This document shows, one piece after another, positions 17,249-28,184 of a DNA stretch of 64,000 nt (positions are counted from its first letter, which is position 1; every line of letters begins with the position of its first letter). The stretch is from positions 3,423,022 through 3,487,021 of the forward strand of contig OY282376.1 of NCBI GenBank assembly GCA_958295845.1, read 5' to 3'. The notes below the pieces were generated by a model. It saw nothing but the letters and a program-made list of their open reading frames with translations. It did no database searches and was not told the origin of the DNA. The translations under genes were made by a program, and so were the position numbers. The stretch is from Caldilineaceae bacterium (GTDB lineage Bacteria > Chloroflexota > Anaerolineae > Caldilineales > Caldilineaceae).

Positions 17249-18043
17249 CTAGAGTGAACTGTCGGCTTCCGCATATGCAAACCGCTCTTGCTCTTTGGGC
17301 TCATTTGCCCTGAAGTCTGCTGCGGTCGACGATTTCAATTTTGGGACGAGAATGTCAACGATGTTTCGGAGGTGTTCCTGCGCAAGCTTTTCGCCTAGCT
17401 CAGCTTGACCTTGTCGGCAGGCCTCGAATATGCGACGGTGTTCGCTAAGCGTTGCGCTTGCTCTGCCTTCGGCCGATGTGTAGATGCGGGAATACGCCTC
17501 GACGATGTTGCGCAGATTGGTTACCAAGGCAACGAGACGGGGCCGTTTGGCGGCCTCGTATATTGTCCCGTGGAACTCACGGTTCAATTCGAGGCGTGCG
17601 TCGATGTTTTCGCCGTATTCCTGCTGCCTTTGGAGGTTCTCGGCGATGCGGGCGAGTCGTTGCGCCGTCATATTGGGGATGGCGAGCCGGGTGGCCAGTC
17701 CTTCTAACATGATGCGGATGGAGAAGATATCTTCGACCTCCTCCACCGAGAGTTCTGCGACTGCGAACCCTTTGTGCGGAATGGAAACGACCAGTTCCTC
17801 GCCTTGCAGCTTCAAGAGAGCTTCGCGAACGGGCATCCGGCTCACACCATAGAATGAAGCGAGTTCTTCCTGATTGAGCCGTTCTCCTGGAAGATGGTGG
17901 CCGGCCATGATGGTCAGCCGCAGGCTATCAGCTATTAGTTCATGGACAGGGCGACGGTTGGGAAGAGTCGACATTCCTGCCTTTGCCAAGTGGCCAAAGC
18001 CAGGCGTCTGCTTGGTCTGCGCACGGCTGTCGTGAATTGACAT
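17249..18043 (-). CDS. GntR family transcriptional regulator, FadR/FCD type
   Basis: DNA-binding repressor or activator with an N-terminal winged helix (PGERLNQEELASFYGVSRMPVREALLKLQGEELV) and an all-helical FCD ligand domain that keeps the family's metal/ligand residues in the ELNREFHGTIYEAAKRPRL region. The start is uncertain: ATG 18043 is 32 bases after the predicted transcription start, while ATG 17974 has a better AAAGG and still precedes the winged helix. The upstream TTG at 18109 overlaps the -35 box and is rejected. FCD regulators usually sense organic acids and control the operon beside them, so it likely governs the NicX-like/Opp genes downstream and perhaps the divergent dehydrogenase gene. 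Confidence 0.88.
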   Translation of the reverse strand: MSIHDSRAQTKQTPGFGHLAKAGMSTLPNRRPVHELIADSLRLTIMAGHHLPGERLNQEELASFYGVSRMPVREALLKLQGEELVVSIPHKGFAVAELSVEEVEDIFSIRIMLEGLATRLAIPNMTAQRLARIAENLQRQQEYGENIDARLELNREFHGTIYEAAKRPRLVALVTNLRNIVEAYSRIYTSAEGRASATLSEHRRIFEACRQGQAELGEKLAQEHLRNIVDILVPKLKSSTAADFRANEPKEQERFAYAEADSSL

Positions 18044-18065
18044 CGCCTGTGTCGAGAGGTTTATT

Positions 18066-18079
18066 TTGGATATTGGATA
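18066..18079. repeat. Tandem heptamer TTGGATA x2 at the gntR transcription start
   Basis: Two adjacent copies of TTGGATA lie next to the predicted start point of the gntR transcript. A repeat in this place could be an operator, though FadR-type proteins usually bind short inverted repeats. Confidence 0.35.
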
Positions 18080-18081
18080 CG

Positions 18082-18109
18082 ATTCTAGCCATAAAACTCT
18101 TTCTGTCAA
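18082..18109 (-). promoter_or_regulatory. Sigma-70-type promoter for gntR and the left operon
   Basis: On the minus strand TTGACA (18109-18104) is followed after 16 bases by TAGAAT (18087-18082). This is the best promoter match in the left half of the window and would start RNA near 18075, ahead of the GntR start codon. Confidence 0.65.
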
Positions 18110-18379
18110 GTGCGTTTTTTTCTTCCCGCAAGGCTTTGGCGCCAGTGCCGGTGGAAAACTAGGGTCAGGTTCCCGAAGTTCACCGGAGTGGATGCGGTTT
18201 TGCCATGGTTGTCACAGCTTGCCGGCGCCGAATTGGCGGCGTTCACTGTCTTAGCGTCTGTCGGGTAAGATTCTTCAGACTGGCGACTTTGCCACTAGGA
18301 CCGGATGGGGTTCTGGCAGAGTGCGCTGGAGGTATCGAATAGAAAACGCTCAATTCAGTTTTCGATAATGGAGTGGAAC

Positions 18380-19417
18380 ATGTCAGAAAAACCAGCTGTC
18401 CTGGTGGATCCCTTCTTTCGCAGTATGGACGAGATTTTCTCTGAATCGGACCAGTGCCGTCTGCCTGATATCGTTGATATCATATGGGGACGTTCAGAGT
18501 CGATGCCTCTGGAAGATGCGGAAGAGGCGCTGAAGGTAGTGGACGCCGTCGTTTGTTCCAGCTGGCGATACGGTGATGTGCTGTACGAGGCGGCCAATCT
18601 GCGGAACATCATGACAGTTTCCGGCGCGTTTCCCCTGGATCTGGACTATGACTACTGTTTCGCTAACGGGATCCGGGTGCTTTCGGCAGCGCCAGCCTTT
18701 GGCAGGCAGGTCGCGGAGATGGCGCTGGGCATGGCTATCGCCTGCGTTCGGGGCATCGTGGCGGGGCATCTGGCGATGCAGAAGGGTGAGGAGAAGTATT
18801 TGCATGCGGGCAATGCCGGCGCCTTCAATCTTTATGGGAAGCAGGTCGGCATGATTGGTTACGGCGGGCTGGCACGCAGTCTGCATCCTTTGCTGAAGCC
18901 ATTCGGCTGCGAGGTAGGCGTTTACGACCCCTGGCTGGGGGAGCGATACCTCCGGGGGCAGTGTGTTACGCCGCTTGCCCTGGATGAATTGATGGCGACA
19001 TCACAGATTATTTTTGTGCTGGCGGTGCCGTCCGGGGAGAACCGGATGTTACTTGACCGGGCGCTGCTGGAACTGGTGCGGCCGGACGCGGCGCTGATTC
19101 TGGTCAGTCGGGCCCATCTTGTTGACTTCGATGCATTGACAGAGATGTTACACGCGGGTCGCTTTCGGGCAGCGATCGATGTCTTTCCGCAGGAGCCGCT
19201 TGACCCTGCGCATCCGATCCGCAGCGCGCCGAATGTCGTCCTGTCTGCGCACCGGGCGGGCAGTGTCCGGGAGGCTCTTTGGGAGATTGGTGAGATGGTA
19301 CTGGACGATTTGGAGGCCATCGCCAAGGGCGTGCCGCCCCAGCGTATGCAGAGGGCGGAGCCGGAACTGGCGCCGAGGTACGCCACCACGCGCGTGAAGG
19401 GGCACAGGTCGAGTTAG
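18380..19417 (+). CDS. D-isomer-specific 2-hydroxyacid dehydrogenase family protein
   Basis: NAD-dependent oxidoreductase that interconverts a 2-hydroxyacid and a 2-oxoacid (phosphoglycerate dehydrogenase/glyoxylate reductase superfamily). ATG at 18380 has TGGAG upstream and gives 345 residues. The Rossmann motif is GMIGYGGLAR (158-166), the acidic end of beta-2 is VYDPW. The catalytic triad is present: Arg244 in VSRAH, Glu272 in PQEPLD and His291 in SAHRAG. The substrate-binding part contains SGAFPLDLDYDYC in place of the common G-V/A-D-x-I-D stretch, so the substrate is not predicted. It is transcribed away from the gntR gene and may be co-regulated by it; it converges with the Gfo/Idh/MocA gene. 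Confidence 0.88.
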   Translation: MSEKPAVLVDPFFRSMDEIFSESDQCRLPDIVDIIWGRSESMPLEDAEEALKVVDAVVCSSWRYGDVLYEAANLRNIMTVSGAFPLDLDYDYCFANGIRVLSAAPAFGRQVAEMALGMAIACVRGIVAGHLAMQKGEEKYLHAGNAGAFNLYGKQVGMIGYGGLARSLHPLLKPFGCEVGVYDPWLGERYLRGQCVTPLALDELMATSQIIFVLAVPSGENRMLLDRALLELVRPDAALILVSRAHLVDFDALTEMLHAGRFRAAIDVFPQEPLDPAHPIRSAPNVVLSAHRAGSVREALWEIGEMVLDDLEAIAKGVPPQRMQRAEPELAPRYATTRVKGHRSS

Positions 19418-19460
19418 CGCAGGTCATCTACTGTTTTCCTAAGGCGAGTACATACATAGC

Positions 19461-20489
19461 TCAAAGAGTCCGTCTCAGAGCGTCGATCAGTCCTGGCTGG
19501 AGCTCGCTGGCAAGTGTTTCCTCGCGACGGTTGAGCCCGCTCATGTAGGTCTTCAGCAGGATGTGAAAGTCGAGCAGGGCGGCGTCGAGGTTTAGGGCGT
19601 GAATGCGGCTGTCGTCTTCCAGCCAGTCGAAGGCGGCTTCGGTCATGGCGGCCTGGCCGAGGATGTCTTCGTCGGGGTAGTTGTGGTTGCCGCGGGCGTG
19701 CTTGCCGCCTATTGAGGTCTCCCAGCCCCACATATTCCAGTGGACGAAGCCGCCTGTGCCGTAGACGGTTACCTGTTTGTGCACGTTGACTCGTTCATCT
19801 CCGGCCAGGACGTAGGGACCGTTTGTGCCACAGCGCAGCAGGGCGCTGGACCCGTCAGCGTAGCGAATTGATGCCATGGTTGCGTCGGGCGCGAAGTGTT
19901 GCTTGCGGCCTTGCTGGAGGCCGTTTGCGCCTGAAATCTGTGCGAAGACGCTTTCCGGCTCGCCCCGAGGATGGAATGCGGCGATAGATTGCAGCGCGTG
20001 GGTGCCCTGGTATGCCATGTTCATACGAGCGCTGGCGTCGATCAGGCGGACGTCGCCGATGGCGCCGTCGACTACCAGCTTTTGCAGCCGGCTGCGGCGG
20101 GGATGGAAATGGAGCTGGTGATTTATGGCGACCTTTATTTTGGCGGTCTTGGCAAACTGGCTGATGGCCAGATAGTCTTCGGCCTGGATGGCGAGCGGTT
20201 TCTCGATGATTAACGCGCCGACGCCGGCGGCATCGGCGGCTTGCATTACTTCGAGGCGGACGTCGGGCGGGGTGTTGACGTGCACGAGGTCGGGTTTTTC
20301 GCGTTCGAACAGCTCGCGGTAGTCGGTGTAGCGGGTGTCAACGTTCCAGCGGTCGCCGAATGTGTCCAGGTTGGCGCGGGTGCGGGTGGCGATGCAGGCG
20401 AGTTGGCCGCGGGGGATGTGGGCGTAGGCGTCGGCGTGGCCGTTGGCGCGTCCGCCGCTTACGCCGATGATGGCGCATTTGTAGGTCAT
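19461..20489 (-). CDS. Gfo/Idh/MocA family NAD(P)-dependent oxidoreductase
   Basis: Two-domain dehydrogenase, 342 residues. The N-terminal Rossmann fold starts with CAIIGVSGGRANGHADAY; the family's Glu-Lys-Pro motif is in LIIEKPLAIQ near residue 127, where the Lys is the usual catalytic residue. The C-terminal alpha/beta domain follows with the segment GDVRLIDASARMN. These enzymes oxidise or epimerise sugars, inositols or amino-sugar derivatives. Transcribed in the same direction as the recQ gene but separated by 44 bp from it. Specific substrate is unknown. Confidence 0.88.
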   Translation of the reverse strand: MTYKCAIIGVSGGRANGHADAYAHIPRGQLACIATRTRANLDTFGDRWNVDTRYTDYRELFEREKPDLVHVNTPPDVRLEVMQAADAAGVGALIIEKPLAIQAEDYLAISQFAKTAKIKVAINHQLHFHPRRSRLQKLVVDGAIGDVRLIDASARMNMAYQGTHALQSIAAFHPRGEPESVFAQISGANGLQQGRKQHFAPDATMASIRYADGSSALLRCGTNGPYVLAGDERVNVHKQVTVYGTGGFVHWNMWGWETSIGGKHARGNHNYPDEDILGQAAMTEAAFDWLEDDSRIHALNLDAALLDFHILLKTYMSGLNRREETLASELQPGLIDALRRTL

Positions 20490-20533
20490 GGGTCAGTGGT
20501 TCTCCGATATTGCTTGAAGGGCGGCATGCGGCT

Positions 20534-23596
<3,063 letters not shown>

Positions 23597-23742
23597 GGGG
23601 GATTGCTCGTCCTTTGATGGGTGGAAAACTTCAGGGAAGCAGCTATTCTTTCGGTTATGTCAGGTTTGCGGGGATGATGGACCGGCGCTTTCTGAACATG
23701 TCCGGCATTCCCCACAATACTGTCAGGCAAGGGGCTGTCACT

Positions 23743-24768
23743 TTACTCCCAAGGCTTGAGCAGCACTTTGGCGCACTGTCCGGTGGCTTGCAGGTCCCAG
23801 GCTTCGGTAACGCGATCCAGTGGGAAGCTATGCGAGATGAGCGTGTCGAGTTTGTCGGGATTGGCGGCGATGACGCGCAGGATCTGTGGTGTGTCGGCCA
23901 TGTTGTAGTGCCAGGAGCCGTGCAGGCTGAGCCCTTTGCGCAGCATGTCGGTGCTGACGTGGACTGGCGTGGCGTCTGTGCCGCTTTCGCCGACGAAGCT
24001 GACTGTGCCTTTGCGGCGGGTGGCGTCAATGCAGAGGCGGTGGGCCGCGACCACGCCGGAACAGTCTATGCTGTGATCGACGCCGCGGCCGTCGCGCGTG
24101 AGTGCCAGGACACTCTCCAGCGCGTCGGGAGCGGTTGGGTCGATGACGGCGACGGCGCCTAACTCGAGGGCTTTGGCGGCCCGGTACTTATTGACGTCGA
24201 CGCCGATGACTGTTGCCCCGCGGTGCGTTCCATTGATGACGCCGCCGAGGCCGACGGGGCCGAGGCCGGTGATCATCAGGGTGTCGTCGGGGCTTAGTTT
24301 GGCACGTTGGACTGCGCCGAAGGTTGGACCGAGGCCGCAGCAGGCCATGGAGGCGTGGTCGTAGGAGATTTCATCGGGGATCGGGACCAGCATCCAGTCC
24401 TGCTTGAGCATGAACTGTGACATGGTCGCTCTGCCCTCCCCGCCGTCCGGTTGGGGTGGCGGCTCTTCTGAGTCGAGGCAGTGGATGTACTCGCCTTCGA
24501 GGCAGAGCTCGCACTGGCCGCAAGGGGTTTGCGGCATGACGACGACGCGATCTCCCACTTTGACGCGAGAGGGCTGCGCCACTTCGACGACTTCTCCGGC
24601 GGCTTCGTGACCCAGGTAGGGGGACTCTCTGCCGGAGACGTAGACCTTGAATTCGGTACACATGGGGGCGGTGTGGATTTTTACGACGACCCAGTTTTCG
24701 CCAGGGGTCGGGTTGGGCGCGTCGACGACGCCTCCCTGGTTTGGACCGAATACAGCAGCTGTCTTCAT
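23743..24768 (-). CDS. Zinc-dependent alcohol/sorbitol-type dehydrogenase (MDR family)
   Basis: Medium-chain dehydrogenase, 341 residues. Catalytic zinc residues are in APMCTEFK and GHEAAGEV; the structural zinc lobe has the four-Cys pattern PCGQCELCLEGEYIHC near residues 98-112. The nucleotide-binding glycines are in ITGLGPVGLGG near 165-175 and the second strand VIGVDVNKYRA ends in Asp, favouring NAD. It probably oxidises a secondary alcohol or polyol. The gene lies 90 bp downstream of the enolase-superfamily gene on the same strand, so the pair may act in one sugar-acid route. Confidence 0.88.
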   Translation of the reverse strand: MKTAAVFGPNQGGVVDAPNPTPGENWVVVKIHTAPMCTEFKVYVSGRESPYLGHEAAGEVVEVAQPSRVKVGDRVVVMPQTPCGQCELCLEGEYIHCLDSEEPPPQPDGGEGRATMSQFMLKQDWMLVPIPDEISYDHASMACCGLGPTFGAVQRAKLSPDDTLMITGLGPVGLGGVINGTHRGATVIGVDVNKYRAAKALELGAVAVIDPTAPDALESVLALTRDGRGVDHSIDCSGVVAAHRLCIDATRRKGTVSFVGESGTDATPVHVSTDMLRKGLSLHGSWHYNMADTPQILRVIAANPDKLDTLISHSFPLDRVTEAWDLQATGQCAKVLLKPWE

Positions 24769-24858
24769 GGTTTCTTTCCCTTTACGAATGTCCTCAAATG
24801 CGGCCTATCTGCGGAAAGTCTGCTCTCGCAACCGGCGATTGCATTGTTTGCTCGTCAC

Positions 24859-25998
24859 TTACCAATTGGTGAACGATCCATCGAGGCGGCGCAACTGCGG
24901 CATCTCGCGCTTTTGTGAGGGCTGGCGGGCGGCCGCCTCTCTGTCGAATTCGATGCCGAGTCCGGGCAGGTCTGTCGGAAACAGATAGCCATCGTCCCAG
25001 TGGTGCTGGACGGGCACGATGTCGGGCAGAATCTCCGCGGGTTTGCGGGGTTGTTCCTGCACGCCAAAGTTGGATGTCGCGAGGTTCATCTGCAGGCAGG
25101 CTGCGGAGGAGACGGGGCCGAGCGGGTTGTGGACAACCAACTTGATGTAGTGCGTCTCACACCAACCTGCGATTTTGCGGGTTTCGGTGAAGCCGCCGCC
25201 AATGCACATATCAACGCGGGCGTAGTCGATCCACTCTTCCTCGATCAGCTGGCGGAATTCCCATTTTGACGAGAACTGTTCGCCGGCGGCTAAGGGGACG
25301 TGGGTGCGCGGCCTCAAGGTCTTGAAAGAGTCGGGGTTTTCGCAACGCAGGGGATCTTCGATGAAGAAGGGCGCGTACTGCTCGACTTCACGGCAGAGCC
25401 AGATGACATCAGGAAGATCGAGGCGCGTGTGGACATCGAAGCAGATGTCGATCTCGTCGCCAACCGCCGACCGCACGGCCTCGAATTGGCGAATGGCTGT
25501 ACGGACGGCGTCGCGGGGTTCCAGGACGTTGCCGTCCTGGGGCAGCCCCCAGCGTACGAACTTCCAACCCTGCTCCTTTGTTTCCAGACAGCTTTCGACC
25601 AGCGGCTCTACTTCCATGGCATGGCCGTGGTTGTGGGGGTAACAGACCACTTTATCGCGGACGCGTCCACCCAGCAGCTCGTAGATTGGCACGCCGAGGG
25701 CCTTGCCTTTGATGTCCCAGAGGGCAATGTCAATGGCAGAGATTGCGGAGCTCAGCACGCGCTGTGCTGGGAAGAAACCGCCGCGGAAGAGAAGCTGCCA
25801 GATGTGCTCGATGCGAAACGGATCCTGGCCTACGAGTACGTCTTTGAAATCCTGGAATGCGCCCATCACCGCCTGTTCGCGGCTAGTGAGCCCTGCTTCA
25901 CCCACGCCGTAAATGCCTTCGTCGGTATCGACGACGACAAAGAGAAAGTTGCGTTGGCCGGCCCAGACAGGATAGGCGGTTATGTCAGTGATTTTCAT
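24859..25998 (-). CDS. Mandelate racemase/muconate lactonizing enzyme family (sugar-acid dehydratase type)
   Basis: Enolase-superfamily enzyme, 379 residues, that abstracts the alpha-proton of a carboxylate. Metal ligands by family position: Asp188 in CFDVHTR, Glu214 in FIEDPL and Glu240 in AAGEQF. His190 two residues after the first ligand and His290 in HNPLGP are the residues used as acid and base in the galactonate/mannonate dehydratase branch, so a D-sugar-acid dehydratase is more likely than a racemase or muconate enzyme. ATG at 25998 is preceded by GGAG at eight bases. Next to a zinc dehydrogenase gene (downstream) and divergent from a second one. Confidence 0.88.
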   Translation of the reverse strand: MKITDITAYPVWAGQRNFLFVVVDTDEGIYGVGEAGLTSREQAVMGAFQDFKDVLVGQDPFRIEHIWQLLFRGGFFPAQRVLSSAISAIDIALWDIKGKALGVPIYELLGGRVRDKVVCYPHNHGHAMEVEPLVESCLETKEQGWKFVRWGLPQDGNVLEPRDAVRTAIRQFEAVRSAVGDEIDICFDVHTRLDLPDVIWLCREVEQYAPFFIEDPLRCENPDSFKTLRPRTHVPLAAGEQFSSKWEFRQLIEEEWIDYARVDMCIGGGFTETRKIAGWCETHYIKLVVHNPLGPVSSAACLQMNLATSNFGVQEQPRKPAEILPDIVPVQHHWDDGYLFPTDLPGLGIEFDREAAARQPSQKREMPQLRRLDGSFTNW

Positions 25999-26355
25999 TG
26001 GTGGCTCCTCAGAGACGTTTTGTGGAGTCGGTTGCGCGTGCTGATGCAGGGATGCTTATGGGGTCGATGCGGAATCTGGTCCGACTGGAGATTGCTCTTT
26101 GACTTCAGGGCCCTCGATCGCAGCGATCAGATTCGGGCTGTTAATCCAGGATTTTCGTGCTGTTGCAGTGTTCAGGAAAGCCTACACGCGACGGAAGATC
26201 TTCGCAAGCCGATAGGGCCTGCGGCGGGCCAAAAGCCCGCAGGTGCGCCCGTACTGGTCCAGTTCATGACCAATTGCCGTGCCTAATTGCAGATCGGGCG
26301 AGGTTTCCGTATGATGGGGCCATACTCGAACTTTGAACAGCCATGGAGGATATAG
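25999..26355. other. Divergent intergenic region with a GC-rich hairpin
   Basis: 357 bp without a gene between the dehydratase (minus) and the dehydrogenase (plus). GCGGGC-CAAAA-GCCCGC at 26224-26240 forms a 6-bp stem with a 5-base loop, flanked by further complementary bases. The plus-strand promoter lies at 26287-26315. Nothing else recognised. Confidence 0.5.
26287..26315 (+). promoter_or_regulatory. Promoter for the zinc dehydrogenase gene and downstream genes
   Basis: TTGCAG (26287-26292), a 17-base spacer and TATGAT (26310-26315). RNA would start near 26322, about 34 bases before the ATG, which has GGAGG seven bases upstream. Confidence 0.6.
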
Positions 26356-27402
26356 ATGCGAGCGCTCGTCTGGACCGCGCCGGAGGTGATGGAGATACAG
26401 GAGCAGCCCGAACCAACGCCGGCTGCGGATGAGGTGGTGATACGCGTGGCCTACGCCGGCATTTGCGGCTCGGAGCTGAGCGGGTTTCTGGGCCACAATG
26501 CACTGCGAACGCCGCCGCTGGTAATGGGGCATGAGTTTGCGGGCGAAGTCGTTGAGGTGGGGCGCGAGGTGACTGGACTCGGGGTCGGCGACGCAGTGAC
26601 GGTCAACCCGCTCTCTTACTGCGGCCAGTGCCGCACGTGCCATATGGGTCTGACGCAGCTGTGCCCGGAACGGCGGCTGGTGGGGGCCCACAGGCCGGGC
26701 GCATTTGCGGAATATGTCAGTACGCCTGCCTTTGTGACGCACAAGTTGCCGGAGGGGATGTCGATGCGCAGCGGCTCGCTGACGGAACCGGTTGGCGTTG
26801 GCGTGCGCATCGGCCGGTTGGCGGGAGATGTGGCAGGCGAGTCGGCGCTGATTATCGGGGCAGGGCCGATTGGACTGCTATCCTTGCAGGCGCTCAAGCT
26901 TGCCGGGGCTGAGCAGGTCTTCATAGCCGACCTCGACCCGGAGCGTCTGGCGATGGGCGGCGCGCTCGGCGGCGTCACAATCTCGCCGCCTGGAAGCGGC
27001 ATGGATGGGGCCGGCCAGGGCGCGGACGTGGTTGAGACGGTCATGGAGGCCACGGGCGGCGAGGGCGTTGCGGTCTCGGTGGACGCGGTGGGGACGGGGG
27101 GAACGCGCAGCCAGTGCGTGGCGGCTACCCGGAATGCTGGAATCCTGATTCTTTCGGGGCTGCACGAGGAGACGAGCCCGATGCCGGCGGCAGCGATCAT
27201 TCGCCAGGAGTTGACAGTGCGGGGCAGTTTTGCTTACGGCGCAGCCGACTTCGAGGACGGTCTGGAGGCGTTGCATGCCGGCCATTACCGCCTTGACCCG
27301 TGGATTGTTGAAGCTCCGCTCGCTGAGGGAGGGGACTGGTTCAAGCGCCTCATTCACAGTCCGGGGAATGTTTCCAAGGTGTTGCTGGTTCCGGAGAGAT
27401 GA
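26356..27402 (+). CDS. Zinc-binding alcohol dehydrogenase (threonine/sorbitol dehydrogenase-like)
   Basis: Medium-chain NAD(P)-dependent dehydrogenase, 348 residues. Catalytic zinc: Cys in GICGSELSGF and His in MGHEFAGEV. Structural zinc cysteines are in YCGQCRTCHMGLTQLC near residues 92-107. Cofactor motif IIGAGPIGLL lies near 170-180 and the following strand ends IADLDPERL, so NAD is expected. The short insertion between the cofactor domain and GVTISPP is longer than in typical Tdh. Starts with its own promoter; the DUF433/DUF5615 pair follows 24 bp later and may be read through. Confidence 0.88.
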   Translation: MRALVWTAPEVMEIQEQPEPTPAADEVVIRVAYAGICGSELSGFLGHNALRTPPLVMGHEFAGEVVEVGREVTGLGVGDAVTVNPLSYCGQCRTCHMGLTQLCPERRLVGAHRPGAFAEYVSTPAFVTHKLPEGMSMRSGSLTEPVGVGVRIGRLAGDVAGESALIIGAGPIGLLSLQALKLAGAEQVFIADLDPERLAMGGALGGVTISPPGSGMDGAGQGADVVETVMEATGGEGVAVSVDAVGTGGTRSQCVAATRNAGILILSGLHEETSPMPAAAIIRQELTVRGSFAYGAADFEDGLEALHAGHYRLDPWIVEAPLAEGGDWFKRLIHSPGNVSKVLLVPER

Positions 27403-27426
27403 TGTAATCGAAGAGGAGCAGTCACT

Positions 27427-27756
27427 ATGGCACGACCGGAAACGAGAACTTCCGAAGAAAGCGCGGAGATCACATTAAACGACCAAGGCGTCCCAATCAT
27501 TGCCGGTGCGAATTTCAAGGTCCGGCAGATCGCCATCGACTATATCGAGATGGGTAATGATGTAGCTGGAATCCAAAGTCAGCATCCGTTTCTTACCAGG
27601 GCCCAGATTCAGAAGGCGATTTCCTACTATCTGGATCACAGAGCGTTGATCGACGCCGAAATAGAAGAGAGCGCCGAGGAATATGATGAGCTTCACCTCA
27701 AGTCAGCAGACTCTCCTGTTCGCCAGACAGTTCGTGAGCGACGGGAAGCACCTTGA
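27427..27756 (+). CDS. DUF433 domain protein, probable antitoxin
   Basis: Small acidic protein, 109 residues. After a 20-residue tail comes the DUF433 pattern: VPIIAGANFKVRQIAIDYIEMG, then a helical segment HPFLTRAQIQKAISYYLDHRALID that resembles a helix-turn-helix, and an acidic C-terminus (EIEESAEEYDEL). DUF433 proteins commonly pair with DUF5615 PIN-like proteins and are thought to be antitoxins. ATG follows GAGGAG. It overlaps the next gene by four bases and both are less GC-rich than their neighbours, which fits a mobile module. Confidence 0.8.
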   Translation: MARPETRTSEESAEITLNDQGVPIIAGANFKVRQIAIDYIEMGNDVAGIQSQHPFLTRAQIQKAISYYLDHRALIDAEIEESAEEYDELHLKSADSPVRQTVRERREAP

Positions 27757-28100
27757 GCCTGGCCCTCTACATGGATCATCATGTTCCTCACGCGATAACT
27801 AACGGACTTCGCATCCGAGGCGTAGATGTATTATCTGCAGTTGAAGATGGCTCCTCCCAATTGGATGACGAAAAGCTCCTGCGACGCGCGACGGAACTAG
27901 GTCGAGTTCTCTTCAGCCAGGACACAGATCTGCTCAGGTTGGCAAGCAGGTTTCAAAGACAAGGCATTGTTTTTGCTGGCCTCTTCTATGTGCATCAGTT
28001 GCGATTGACCGTCGGCCGGGTGATTGAGGACCATGAGATCGCAGCAAAGTCGTTGGACCCGGAAGAAATCGCGAACAGAATTGAATTCCTGCCTTTGTAG
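27753..28100 (+). CDS. DUF5615 family PIN-like protein, probable toxin nuclease
   Basis: Small protein of 115 residues with the DUF5615 layout: an early Asp in LYMDHHVP (Asp8), the RGVDVLSAVEDG strand-turn, and acidic residues in LFSQDTDLLRL (Asp57, Asp59), which match the acidic clusters of PIN nucleases. The start is TTG overlapping the TGA of the DUF433 gene (TTGA), so it is translationally coupled to it. In the family these pairs are predicted VapBC-like toxin-antitoxin systems; RNase activity here is an inference. The protein is shorter than classical VapC (about 130-140). Confidence 0.78.
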   Translation: MSLALYMDHHVPHAITNGLRIRGVDVLSAVEDGSSQLDDEKLLRRATELGRVLFSQDTDLLRLASRFQRQGIVFAGLFYVHQLRLTVGRVIEDHEIAAKSLDPEEIANRIEFLPL

Positions 28101-28184
28101 ACAACCAATTGCCGGTGGCAATTGGATACCCCTCTGCCCAAGCTAGCACATTTCCGTTCCTCACCTTATTCCAGGAGAAATCCA

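Larger units (their letters stand above)
18044..18379. other. Divergent control region between gntR and the 2-hydroxyacid dehydrogenase
   Basis: 336 bp without a gene. Besides the gntR promoter and the TTGGATA repeat, a weak plus-strand promoter is possible: TTCACT at 18242-18247, 18 bases, TAAGAT at 18266-18271. GGAG ahead of 18380 serves the dehydrogenase gene. Nothing else was recognised. Confidence 0.5.

Noticed and set aside
18305..18379. Earlier in-frame start for the 2-hydroxyacid dehydrogenase
   Set aside because: No ribosome site, and the added 25 residues do not belong to the family; ATG at 18380 has GGAG.
26224..26240. Hairpin as an intrinsic terminator
   Set aside because: It lies between divergent genes, so no transcript ends there, and no T-run follows.
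25300..26286. 328-residue plus-strand open frame opposite the enolase-superfamily gene
   Set aside because: No motif, low-complexity composition, antisense to a gene with intact metal ligands.
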